From Blastomyces gilchristii SLH14081 (lineage: Eukaryota > Ascomycota > Eurotiomycetes > Onygenales > Ajellomycetaceae): a DNA stretch of 64,000 nt. Below the pieces are notes generated by a model. It saw only the letters and a list, made by a program, of their open reading frames with translations, was not told the DNA's origin and did not search any database. Location: positions 228,039 through 292,038 of the forward strand of contig NW_003101681.1 in the NCBI RefSeq assembly GCF_000003855.2, given 5' to 3'. Each line of letters starts with the position of its first letter. Position 1 is the first letter of the stretch. The position numbers and the translations under genes are program-made. This document shows, piece after piece, positions 34,559 to 45,450 of this stretch.

Positions 34559-35509
34559 ATGAAGATTGACAGATCAGAACTGCTTCTTATACAAGTCACT
34601 CAAGCAGAATACTGCTATACTTGTGTAGCTAGTGACTGCTTTATAATATTCAAGAATAACAATGAATTGAATAAGTATATTCAAAACAGCTGTAACAAGT
34701 CTCATGAACTCTTTACTATATACTTAAATATCAGATGCTCAGAATGCAAAGATGACTGCAGGCCTGATCATGATTACTTTTATCATTCAAGAACATACAA
34801 AGACAAGATACATCAGTTTTTATCTTACAATATTTCATCTGATCACTCAATACCTCATTTTTCACTTTGCTTTGATGTAGTACAGGCTTTCAGAGATAAC
34901 TTGAATAGCATCTTAAGCTCTTATCTGACAGGAATTGAGTCTCAAGAGAATTTGATACTGTATAACCTGGCTGAGTGTTTACACAAGTGCTTGATAATTA
35001 TGAAAAATGAGCTTCACTGTTATTTCAGAGAAGATTACTTCAAAGCAATGTTTAATAATCTCACTCACAGTCTCAAGAACATCAGAGTGCTTCTCAGAGA
35101 GCAATCATTATTATCAAATCTAGTGAACTGCTCTGTATCAAGCTATCAGAAGATCTTTTCTAGCCTGTTACACTGAATAAAATATCTCAGAGTATTAAGT
35201 AATCAAAGTCATATATTCTATAAATCTATATTTAATGAAATATACTGCTTTCTGTGTGAGAGGGAATTCAACTCATCTACATCTTTGGCCAAGTATAATC
35301 AATGTGCACATGAAGTGATATTCAATTCAAGAATTAATATCTTTTATCAGATTTGTATCACAGAACAATCTCAAGCATCATCTGTTAAACACAAATATCA
35401 ATATATCATGAGATTTGACAATAGCCCATTCAAAAGGAACTGTCAATGTGATAAATATAATAATAAACATGAGAAGCTTCAAACTCTTAGTCAGTATATC
35501 TCATCTTAA
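34559..35509 (+). pseudogene. C2H2-type zinc-finger-like protein relic (unrecognised family)
   Basis: ATG at 34559 and TAA at 35507 enclose 317 codons in one frame with a single internal stop, TGA at 35174. The N-terminal half has Cys pairs (CYTCVASDC, then CSECKDDCRPDHDYF) followed by helices (DVVQAFRDNLNSILSSYLTG, LAECLHKCLIIMKNE). After the TGA, near 35250-35315, YCFLCEREFNSSTSLAKYNQ plus CAH fits C-x2-C-x3-F-x5-L-x2-[H]-x4-H, with the first His replaced by Tyr. That suggests a classical DNA-binding finger. It is the least damaged frame in the AT-rich block apart from repeats. It could be a former transcription factor or a transposon-borne protein. Confidence 0.55.
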
Positions 35510-36369
35510 TACTGTCTCTTTAGTTCTGTGCTGACTCTTGAAACTCATTTATAGATAACTACAGTCTGAAGCACAGCAGCTGAGCAAAGCACTGAACATT
35601 TCAATTCAAGATCAAATTCTGAAGATATCATCATTCATCAACTGCAGCATCACTCAACAAGATATTCTAGAAGATGAGTTTTTTCAGTCTTCACAGCTGT
35701 TAAACTCTCTGTCAGACAACATAGAATTCAATGATGATGAGCTTATATGAAAGCTGTTATATCATGATTGAGATCTTCAATATCTAGTTCTCTTACCCAA
35801 GTTGCATCTTATTAATTCACACACAGTGAGTGAAAATCTCATCATTCAGATCTTGAGTTCATCTGTGAAGATGTCTGATAAACAATCTATCAACTCTGAT
35901 ATAATAACACAAATCACATTAAGCTAATAAGAATACACACATATGTGGATGAAGGATAATAAATTTGATTAAAGAGTTATTTATTTTTAATACAAAACTC
36001 AATCTATTCTAGTATACTGCTATAAAGAACAAATCTCATTAATCAAGAAGATCAAAATAATTCATGCAAGTGAGAAGTAGTTCACATAAATAAGATCAAG
36101 CTCATCTTGTGACTTTGAGAGCACATGTCACATCAGTCAGACATTACAGATAATTCTGAAAGATATTAGCAGCCAGTCTTATCAAACTTGAAGTATATAT
36201 ATATACAGGTCACTGCTCAATGCTTGAACAAGTTTCTTCTTTCTCAATTATTCTTTCTTCAGATCTTTATCATAACCTCATCTCTATGCACTGTTTGAAT
36301 TGTCTTGTAGATGATATATCATGACAGTAATAATTTTAGTTCTACTGATCATATCTCTTCAGTCAGAGA
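35510..36369. other. AT-rich stretch, no gene seen
   Basis: Frames are short and broken on both strands. Confidence 0.45.
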
Positions 36370-37790
36370 TATAAGTAATTGAAGGATTCAGGATTTGATC
36401 ATGATGTACAGGCCTGGAAGAGTCTATCTGAATATCTGTATTCACATGGAAAAGAAGAGCAATCATATACTGAATTTTATTAATCAAAGTATAAAGATAG
36501 CAGTTGAAGTATTCACCTTATTATCTTAAGTCTCATGAGAAGAAGTTGTTATGACTCTGTTCTTGATTATGATTCACTCACTCATGTGAAGAGTCTCAAT
36601 CATCTCATTCCTTACAGATGACTTGAAGAGGTCTCATTTAATCATATCAGATGCACTCTTGATTGTCACTTTTATATTTCTGTGTGTGTTCTTTTGAGCA
36701 TTGTAGTACAGAGAGTCATGACAGGGCTATTTTTCTGCTGAAGAGAAGATGAGCATGTGGATTTTATACTTGACAATCAACACACTAGTCTTCTACAGTT
36801 GTTAGTAACTCTCAATCTATTAACACATCAATATATCAATTAACTCACATATTCAAACATTATTTCAGTGAGAGTAAAGGAAAGAGTGTATTATCATAAA
36901 TAAAGAATAAAAGTCAGAAAGAGCTGTTCATCTTCTTCATATATAAATTTAACACATTAGCCTCACAGCAATCACTTTTAGTCAGCCTATCAGTCAGTTT
37001 TGTCAAGAAGACCAGGCTGCAGACAGGGCTTGATATTGTATTTATCATACATCACATCTTCTCTACATTTCTGCTGATTTTATTGACAGCTTATTTTGAA
37101 GAAATGCAGATTATATGAGATGGAATGCTTATAGTGATTGCTAGCTACACAGAAGTTATAATGCAGAAGATTACATAAGATAAGATGAATAGTTAGTTAG
37201 AACAGTACATGTCAACTATCTATGAGAAGCCTCACAAGTCTCACATGATATATACATAACTTAAAAAAGCAACAGATGAAATTTCAGAAAGCAATTGAAA
37301 CAGACTTCATTCTTTAAGACTGATAACACATCTCTATCAACTTCTCTCATACATTAGAGTCAAGTTTGAGTGAGATAATATTATCAGAGCACTCATTAAC
37401 AGTCTTCATCTGTTTGATTTTCTATTCAGTTTGAAACTGTGAGAATAGTATAGTGCTTATATTAACTGCATTCTATGTACATTGTAGTTGTGAACTACTC
37501 ATAAGTTGGCTGTCTAGATGAAGAGAAACCATTCTGAGAAGCATGTATACATTTCTGAATCAACAGATATGACCTGTGTAACAGGCAGAGAAGGCTGAAG
37601 GCTGCCCAGCTCAGTTGCATTTCAGAACAACATTGAGCTCACTCTTCATTTCTGAAATGAGTTCTGTATATGTGTTGACCAGCATAACAGGTCATTCATC
37701 AGGGTACACAACTTGTGTGTTCAGTTCCTTCTGAGATGTGATCACATGTTGACTGCAAAATGATATCTCTGCACAGTAGAATGATAGAAA
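36370..37790 (+). pseudogene. Unrecognised long protein relic
   Basis: The plus strand stays protein-like for about 1.4 kb when TGA is read through, with at least one frame change near 36860-36910. Segments in order are DHDVQAWKSLSEYLYSHGKE, SVLDYDSLTHVKSLNHLIPY, EHVDFILDNQHTSLLQLLVT, SLLVSLSVSFVKKTRLQTGL, LKKATDEISESN, RLHSLRLITHLYQLLSYIRV, MKRNHSEKHVYISESTDMTC, VAFQNNIELTLHF and NEFCICVDQHNRSFIRVHNL. It ends near 37790. Many stops stand where Arg or Trp would be plausible. No family is recognised with confidence. Confidence 0.45.
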
Positions 37791-37819
37791 GAGTGAATAT
37801 CATTTAAAACTAAGACAGA

Positions 37820-37985
37820 CTCAAGAAATGAATATTATACAAAGACTTTTTTTCATGAGATGAAAGTTATTTCTTATATTTTCAATCTGACTAACTTTTC
37901 AACTCAAGAAATGAATATCATGCAAAGACTTTTTTTCATGAGATGAAAGTTGTTTCTTATATTTTCAATCTGACTAACTTTTTTC
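37820..37985 (+). repeat. 83-bp tandem duplication, 2 copies
   Basis: CTCAAGAAATGAATAT starts at 37820 and again at 37903. The copies differ at only about three to four positions, by transitions of the CpA/TpA type (TTATACAAAG against TCATGCAAAG, and GTTATTT against GTTGTTT). It is a recent local duplication. Confidence 0.93.
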
Positions 37986-38329
37986 ACAGCTTTTCTTTTT
38001 CTTAATTTTACTCATCTTCTTTCTTCTATCATCTTTTCTCTTCTTTTAGAAAACACACAATGTCAAGATCTTCATTGTGTGTTCAAGTCTTGACATTTTT
38101 GAATTTCTCACTGTAGATATGACTGAGTCTCTCATACTTATTCACTTCTGCTTCTATTTTAAATTGATGCATGCACAGATAACAGCATTTACAGTTAAGA
38201 TTAGTGTAGAACTGTGTTGATGCAGATGACTCAGAAGATGTGATACTCATACATCTCAGAGTTCATATCAAGTCTGATTGCTCTCATCATTCAATAACAG
38301 CAACAAGCAGAAACAGCCAGCAGGCAAGC

Positions 38330-38590
38330 ATAAAATAGAAAAGTCTTAAATGTCAAGATATTGAACACTTGCTAGAACAGGAAAGTCTAAGATGCTGTCT
38401 GAGCAAGATATCTGCTCAGGCCTTTCTGAATTTAGCATCAGTTATCTTATCAAAGCCAAATTTTTCTTGTTACTGTAAGAGCTATTGTGACAGAAAACAA
38501 TCAGCTCAATTCTTTCAGATGTGAGTGCAGAACATTCTTTTATCAGCTGAATTGAGAGACTTAATACTTCAGGAATTTATTCAGTATCTC
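38330..38590 (+). repeat. Dispersed repeat, copy 2
   Basis: This is the partner of 8697-8985, in the same orientation, ending about 210 bases upstream of the ATG of the next relic gene. Shared blocks are listed at copy 1. Confidence 0.6.
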
Positions 38591-38796
38591 ACTTGAAAGT
38601 TGAAGAAAAGACAATTCATATCAGAATCATATTAAGATGAACCTGAGCATAAGTATATCTCTGCACTCATTTTTACTTCATAGCTTTTCATTAATATATT
38701 ATCTCACTTATGACCTCAGATATTTCCTTGAATTATTCATATCTTTTGAACATTCAAGATTGACATCTGATAACACTAAGACTATAATAACACATA

Positions 38797-40392
38797 ATGG
38801 TCAATAGTCAGGCTCTAGACACTGCTTCTCTGAAACTTGAATAACTATATCATGAGCTCTCACATTATGCAATGATATATCTGAATGAGACTGGGAAAGT
38901 TCAATATAACTTCTCACCATCAATACTGTCATTTCATCACCACTTATTTCTCACAAATATAAAGGCTCAATTTCAGCAATGAGTTGCTCAAAAACAAGAC
39001 CTGATGAATGCAAACTCACAGAAATGTTAACACTCTGAGACTGATGATGATTTTGATGATGATGCAAGGGACAAGACAGGCATATCAATTGAAGATAAGA
39101 AAAGGATCACAGCTTATTATATAGAGACTTTTATCAGATTTCAGCAACTTAACTGCTGTTGAATTGTCAAGGCTTATATAAAGATCATTGAATCATGAAA
39201 GCAGTCTACACATCTCTATAATAAAGAGAAACTGAGAGAACCTGATAAAATCAAATCATTCTGATGACCTGTTGACATGATTCATAAGAAGCCTGATCAT
39301 TTGAAGAAGCCTGATATATACTCATAAGATCTAACTTTCTATTTATATACTTATTATTTGACAGACTGAATCAAGCTTCTTATTCACATACTCTGCATTC
39401 ATGCTCAGAGAATGACTGTTCACAAGCTAAGAGAAGCTGAGAAGAATGTTCAACAATGTCAGCTTACTTCATGTGAGAAGTCAGCAGTGTTGAATGAGAT
39501 ATACTGAGTTAGAGAAATAGAGAAGTGCTATGAGAATAAACATATTAATAGATTCATCCATATCTTATGATCATAGTGTTTGAAATTAACATGATATTCA
39601 GATGCAAGTACATTGATTTATATTACTATCAGAAAAGCCATCAAATGTAACTTGAATCAAGATTTCAAAAGCCTAAGCAAGTTGAGAAACTCAAAACATT
39701 TCAAAAGCTGTCAATCTTTATCAGAGATTGGAAAATCAATCTTCTCACTGAAACAGCAGAATACAATATTAATGATAAACTCAATATTTAAGCAACAACC
39801 TGTCTTCATTCTCTCAGTAATCAAATCTGATGAGTAATTTACACATCTTTTCAATAACCAGTTGAGTACTTCTAGTTACAAAGCCTCTTACTCAACAGCC
39901 TTTCATGAATTGTCTTTTCCTGCTAAAGATCAATAACATCATCTAGATCCAGCTTGTTCCAGCCCAGTCAGCAAAGTCACAAGCCTCTACTCATCATCAA
40001 CACTCATTTTCAACCTCTTCAAATATAGAGATGACTTCACTGTCTATCATGACATAGCCATGCAAACTTCTCAGTCTCAGAATTCTTTTTCTCTTACTGA
40101 TATTCATGAAGCTCACAACACTGACACATCTTTATCAGCTGAGCTCATTGAATTATCTGTGAATGATGTATGAGCAGAGAGCAGTGACTCAGATGCAGAA
40201 AGATAGCTAGATGCAGAATCTTTCCCTCTTACTGATGTTCATGAAGCTTGTGACACTGACACACCTTCATCAGCTGAGCTCATTGAGTTACTCATGAGTG
40301 ATGTATGAGCAGAGAGCAGTGACTCAGGCGTGGAAGAATGACTAGATGCAGGATCTTGAGTATCTCATTACTCAACTCACTTATGAATGTAG
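38797..40392 (+). pseudogene. YDR124W-like helical bundle (DUF2841) protein relic
   Basis: From ATG 38797 to TAG 40390 there are 532 codons in one unbroken phase, with internal stops mostly TGA. The centre (about 39110-39320) carries the family signature: KRITAYYIETFIRFQQLNCC, VKAYIKIIES, KQSTHLYNKEKLREPDK, then MIHKKPDHLKKPDIY and IKLLIHILCIHAQRM. This matches what I know of the fungal DUF2841/YDR124W-like domain ('F..FQQ.NCR.I.KA.IK.IEP.KQ..YPYN', 'EPDHL.KPER..LL.HIL'). A Lys-rich linker and two tandem 45-codon acidic repeats (SLTDIHEAHNTDTSLSAELI and its copy) end the protein. Function of the domain is unknown to me. As read it is inactive, and the preserved phase shows decay by point mutation only. 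Confidence 0.75.
40093..40362 (+). repeat. 135-bp in-frame tandem repeat, 2 copies
   Basis: CTTACTGATATTCATGAAGC at 40093 recurs as CTTACTGATGTTCATGAAGC at 40228, a period of 135 bp, which is exactly 45 codons. It encodes an acidic Ser/Asp/Glu-rich unit at the C-terminus of the DUF2841-like relic. Differences are transitions. Confidence 0.92.
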
Positions 40393-40865
40393 AAAATGAA
40401 TATACTGACCTGATTTCACTCCCATCATAGAGAATTTATTCAGAGTAAATGAATAGAATCAATCTATCTATCTATTTCTTTTTTTTATTCTGAAGAAATG
40501 CCTGCAGAGCTTTATTAAGTGATTAAATAATATATCTGGTCAGAGCTGTTTGAAAATGTCATAGACTCATCATTGAGATTATTCTCATTTATGCTACACT
40601 GATCTCACATTCATAGCAAAGAATCTGCTCACAATACAGAGATAAGAGAACAGCACTGTACAAGCTGAGTTAAAACTGATGATTGAGATGGCATGTGAAA
40701 GATGTTTAGTCTAGAAAAGAGACTCCTTGCACAAACTTTGACTGTTGATATGATAAATACAATTAAGACTAAAACTCACTAACTTGAGAGAAAAATGAAA
40801 AAGATGTTGTGAGATTGAGTCATCCTCTATATTGATCAGTATTAACTCAATTCATGTGACTTTGT

Positions 40866-42131
40866 TTAATGATGATTCTTTGCCCAGAAATCTGTCAGCA
40901 GCTTCAAACCTTCATACTTCTGTATATCATTCAATGTCATCTTGACATGTACTTCAAAGTCTCTGAAAACCCTCTTTACATTTCATTGAAGATCTGAAAT
41001 GACAATAAATTGATCAGAACAGTGAGACATGTCAGTGACACTCATTGACTCATTGATTATAATTGGATCTTCTGCATGAGTGAGATGTGAGAAATGTTTT
41101 TCATGAAGTCAGTGCTGAGTCTTATCAGCAGAACCTGAGCACTTTCACAACTTTTCTTATATATCATATCTCTGTGCTTCTTCTATTCACTCTACTATCT
41201 GGTACATCTCATCCCTGTCTCTCTTACACATCAGTTTCAGGATAGTCACCTGAGAAAGAGGTAAGAGAATGTATTCCTGCTTATCTAGTATAACTTGCTC
41301 TGATTGATGAGCTTGAATATGTTCCTTGCCCAGGTGTGAGTCAGTCTCAATGAAATCATTCAAGTAATTCAACAGCTCTGATGTGTTATCTTCATAATAG
41401 TCAGAGACTAGAGAAGAAGTTGACTCTTATTGATTTGATGAGTCATTGATAATATCATTCAGACTTGGGTGAGCCTCCTTGATAAGATTGTCAGAGAAAT
41501 TCAATAGTTGAAGTGATGATGAGGAAACATCAACTGAGAAAGAGTCAAACAGAATTCAATCATCCCAGTTAACATCATTGAGATCAGAGATGATGAATGA
41601 TAGGACAGAATAATCAGCAAACATCTTACTTACTGCATTCTTAAGTGCAGAGACTCAGAGAGACATGAGCATTGAAAAGAGGTGCTGAGACTCTTCATTT
41701 GACTGAGAATCAGAAGTGTATACTTTCAGGAGATGCACTGTGTGCAGCTGAGATGAGAGAGAACTGTCAGCAGGTTCAGAGAAGATGATATCATACATGA
41801 AGATAGCCATGTTGTGAGATGAGATGAGAATGTTATTCTCTCCTCAATCTTGATCTAGAAGACACTTGAGATCTTTATATGTCTCATGTTCCCCCCCCCC
41901 TCTACAAACAAAAATAGGTTGAGGCTGATCAAGAGAGGTAGAAAAAATAGTAGCTGGAGATGAATCATCAATCATCTGCACTAAAGAAGCCACTGAACCA
42001 GGAGGGATTGTATTGATAAGATGAATCAACACAGAAGTACTTCTAGCCACACACTCATACTTGAGCTCTTGTCCAGTCAATATCAATCAGTCAATTAAAC
42101 AGCTCAATTCATCCCTCTTTTTGTCCCTCAT
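40866..42131 (-). pseudogene. Unrecognised 421-residue protein relic
   Basis: ATG at 42131 (MRDKKRDELSCLID) and TAA at 40866-40868 enclose 422 codons in a single phase on the minus strand. Internal stops are almost all TGA, plus one TAA. Segments in order are LKYECVARSTSVLIHLINTI, PPGSVASLVQMIDDSSPATI, NNILISSHNMAIFMYDIIFS, ALKNAVSKMFADYSVLSFII, an acidic Ser-rich region, ETDSHLGKEHIQAHQSEQVI, KLMCKRDRDEMYQIVE and FRDFEVHVKMTLNDIQKYEG. A run of ten G (coding strand) at 41891-41900 encodes Gly-Gly-Gly. I know no family with this layout. It is a former protein-coding gene of unknown function. Confidence 0.55.
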
Positions 42132-42136
42132 CACAC

Positions 42137-42700
42137 ATCAGGAAGTTGAAACTGCTCAATCTCATTCCTACAATCAATAGGGCTGGAGACAAGGAGCAGA
42201 GAGTGACATACATCAGAAAGACGGAGCTTCACTCAATCATGTATGTCAGTCAAAAGATGCACCTGGCTTCATCTCTGTCTCTCAAGCTCATGGATATCTC
42301 TACTCTTAGTGAAAACACTCAACATAAAGCAATATCTGAGGTGTGACCTGTATCAAGACTTTGTGACACAGTCATGAGTGCAGTTTGACAACCTCATAGA
42401 GGCTTTTTACACAAAAGCAAAATGAAGGAAAATGTCAAATGCAGCTCATGCTCTGGCCCTATCATTCATGTCAGCTTCTGTCAAAAGAGCACAGCAATGT
42501 GAGTGTCAGATCAAACAAACTTGAGCTCTTCTCTCATCAATATCAACCAGTTGAAACTGTTCAATCCTCTCCTTCAGTTAATAAGGTCAGAGGCATGGGA
42601 CTGGCATGTAATGAAAAGACAGAACTACACCTCAGTCAATCATCTGCACTGAAACCAGTGCAGATGCATCTCTGACTTCATCTCTATACTCTTTTTATAA
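42137..42700 (+). repeat. Diverged direct duplication, period about 405 bp
   Basis: GTTGAAACTGCTCAATCTCA at 42145 recurs as GTTGAAACTGTTCAATCCTC at 42550. Downstream blocks also correspond in order (ACAATCAATAGGGCTGGAG against TTAATAAGGTCAGAGGC; CAAAAGATGCACCTGGCTTC against CAGTGCAGATGCATCTCTGA). The short plus-strand frames in the two copies (66 and 78 codons) are not a recognised protein. Confidence 0.6.
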
Positions 42701-42942
42701 GAGGATGCAGTAAGATGAGTATCAGAGAAACCTTGAACTCTCTCTGAAAAGTATGAACCAGATGAAAGGAATTGCTGACAGACAGTGCAGCCAGTTCAAC
42801 AAGTATAAAGAATTATAAAAGACTCTTTCTCTCTCATTTGAATACAGTCTTCACTCTTCTCCAAGTCTTTTTCCTGCTTCAATAATTGTCTGTCTTGCTT
42901 CAAATATTCTCTTTCTACTTTGCATCTCTGCACATTCTCAGC

Positions 42943-43311
42943 ATGAATAGACATGGAGCTGAGAACTCTTCATCACTACTCAGTCAACTTTTATTATCTG
43001 ATGCACAGCAATCCACTCTTCCAGCTTATCATGAGATGTTGAATAACTTTCTTCAGAAGACATTCTTTCAAACCTATGCCTCTGGTAGAATGCTTAATGA
43101 CACTTCATCTTCATTCTTCTACTTCAATTTCTCATTCAAGACTGCAGCTTCTCTCAACATCTCTCTCACACAGCTGTCTGTAGACAGGATCTCAAATAAC
43201 CAGTCTCAATATTCTGACAATATCAAATCTGAAGACAGAGATAATATCTCAGATTCTGAGGCTATAACAGAACCTTTGACTCATGATGAATTGAAAAATT
43301 ATCACTATTAA
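42943..43311 (+). pseudogene. Unrecognised 122-codon frame, no internal stop
   Basis: From ATG 42943 (MNRHGAENSSSLLSQLLLSD) to TAA 43309 the frame is open. It is Ser/Leu/Asn-rich with an acidic end (NIKSEDRDNISDSEAITEPL). It begins after a diverged repeat and has no recognised homology. It may be an exon of a decayed gene or a chance frame, since the CpG/CpC depletion itself favours open frames. Confidence 0.35.
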
Positions 43312-43789
43312 TGTGAGGTGTGGCAGATTGAAAAGAGCCTTAAGATTCATCATATTGAAGATAAAGTATGATGAAATAATAAATATATTCACTATGTGCT
43401 TTATGTAGTGAAAACATATCTCTCAGACAACTGTCTCTCTGAAAATGCGAGGCTCCAGCTGCGGAAGCAGAAGGAGAAACAAAAGAGAAGAGAGAAGAAG
43501 ATGCAGTGAAAGAAACATCTGAGTATATTACATCATCAATATGCAAGTGATGAAAGATGAGATCTCAAATCACTCATTTCTTTATTTGATATTATAATAC
43601 ACAGTTATTTATTCATGTGCCTTCTCTTGTATTGATTAGAGTCAACCCTGTTATCATGTCACTCATCTGCCAGGAACACTCTAATATGGTTCATTTCTGA
43701 GAGTCAGTGAAGTGATGACTCATGACCAAAACTATACTTTCTCTATGAGAGTTAGGGAATTTGTAAGAATGCTGATGAAGACAAATCCT

Positions 43790-44345
43790 CAGAAAGTGTC
43801 ACAATCTTGCATGAAAAGACAGTAATGATGAGAACCTTATACAGTGTCAGCATCTCTGAGGAAGTAAGCTTCTTGAGAAGTGCTGGAATTCTGAGTGAAA
43901 AGACAATAAAAACTGAAATCTCATGCAGTGTCAGCATCTCTAGGGAAGTAAGTCTCTTGAAGAAGTAGCTTCTTGAAGAGTGTCAGAATTTTGAGTGAAT
44001 AGACAATAAAGATAGAATCTCATGCAGTGTTAGCATCTCTGAGAAAGTGAGCTTCTTGAGAAAGTGAGCTCCTTGAGAAAGTGAGTCTCATGTGGAGTCA
44101 GAATTCTTGAGAAAGTGAGTTCTTTGAGAAAGTAAGCTTCTTGAGAAGTGTCAGAATTCTGAGTGAAAAGATAATAAAAATAGAATCTTATATGATGTCA
44201 ACATCTCTAGAGAAGTAAGCCTCTTGAGAGAGTAGCTTCTTGAGAAGTGTCAGAATTCTGAGTGAAAAGACAATAAAAATAGAATCTCATATGATGTCAA
44301 CATCTCTGAGAAAGTAAGATTCTTAGAGAATGTCACAGTTTTGAA
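43790..44345 (+). repeat. Degenerate minisatellite with variable unit of roughly 85-130 bp
   Basis: The phrases GTGTCAGAATTCTGAGTGAA, AAGACAATAAAAATAGAATC, TCAGCATCTCTGAG and GAAGTAAGCTTCTTGAGAA recur four to six times in the same order between 43790 and 44345, with a nested GAGAAAGTGAGCTTCTT sub-repeat. Related weaker copies continue to about 44500. Confidence 0.85.
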
Positions 44346-44575
44346 CTATTAGTCATCATTAGTAAAATCCCTTGAGAAGGGCCATATCTCAGTGAAAAAG
44401 GCCATAAAATTAAAAGTTCATTAGAGAGTCAACATTCATCAGAGAATGACACAATGCTGAGTGAAAAGGTCACAGAAACAATGCTCATGAGAAATATCAT
44501 ATTTTTTAAGTGAAAGATCACTGATAATGACAATTCTTGAGATGATAAGTCACTTTGTCACAGTGCTTGCATGCT

Positions 44576-44710
44576 TGGGTCATGATCTACAATCTGAAAT
44601 CCTGGCTCACATTATCTTGATTTGCAATTGAATTCAGCTACATGATTTGAATTCATTGACTTTGTAATTCAAATCTGTGATCTCATCATTCTGACTCACT
44701 CAGCTATGTA
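44576..44710 (-). ncRNA. Possible tRNA-derived SINE or mutated tRNA-like sequence
   Basis: On the minus strand TAGCTGAGTGAG (44706-44695) fits a pol III A box, and GAATTCAAATC (44654-44644) fits a B box GGTTCGAATCC after GG-to-GA and CG-to-CA changes. Their spacing is about 52 nt. A 3' body of about 70 nt follows. No cloverleaf can be drawn with confidence because of the C-to-T decay, so this is a suggestion. Confidence 0.35.
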
Positions 44711-45450
44711 AGAAAGTCAAGAAAAAACAATCAAAATTGTCAGAAATGCATAAATGTGAACTTCTGCACCAAAGAAACAGCTCAGTCCTATGACTGGTTG
44801 AATGTCTTGATGTCTTAGCACAATGAGAGGAGTTGCGCTAGACTGTAAGTTAGTTAACTAACTAATAGAAATCTACAGCAGCTGCCTGGGCTAGCATGCT
44901 AAGCTTTTGTAGTTAAGGATGATGAACACTAGCATGATTCAAAAAGTATACAAAAATTACCTCTTTTCAGAGTAGATCTGCAAAGACTACAGCATCAGTT
45001 TGTGAAGAAGATATAGAAATCATATGAAAAAGATTACTCATTTATTTTCTGTGTAAGAGAGTTGAAATATTCACAGTTGAAGAGAAAGAGATTGTATAAC
45101 TTAGATATAATGTTAATATGATGAGAGGAGGTTTTAGATGTAATAGAACAGATTTTTCATTCACACAAGACTGCTCTAATACAGAGGGGAAATAGTTCTT
45201 GATCATCTAAACAGACTCAAGAAGCTAGTAATAAGAAAGAAAAGTTTCATTGTTTTATTTTTCATCTCTTTCACTCTTTCATACTTTCTCATTCAACCCT
45301 GATTCACTTTTTTTTATTTAGCATTGCTATTGAAATTGTTCAGTTAATCTAACTTTAAAGTCAGCTAACTCATTGTCAAGATTCTGATTGAGTCTCCTGT
45401 CTACCTGTTTTAAAGTATCAAACAATGTTTACTTCTTGTTGAAAGAAGTA
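44711..45450. other. Spacer with a short less-mutated island, no gene
   Basis: At 44820-44920 the sequence is less depleted (GGAGTTGCGCTAGACTGTAA, the palindrome GTTAGTTAACTAAC at about 44851-44864, and GCTGCCTGGGCTAGCATGCT). The rest is AT-rich without frames. Confidence 0.5.

Noticed and set aside
42146..42675. Plus-strand ORFs of 66 and 78 codons
   Set aside because: They lie in two copies of a 405-bp duplication, are not homologous in frame, and show no family motif.
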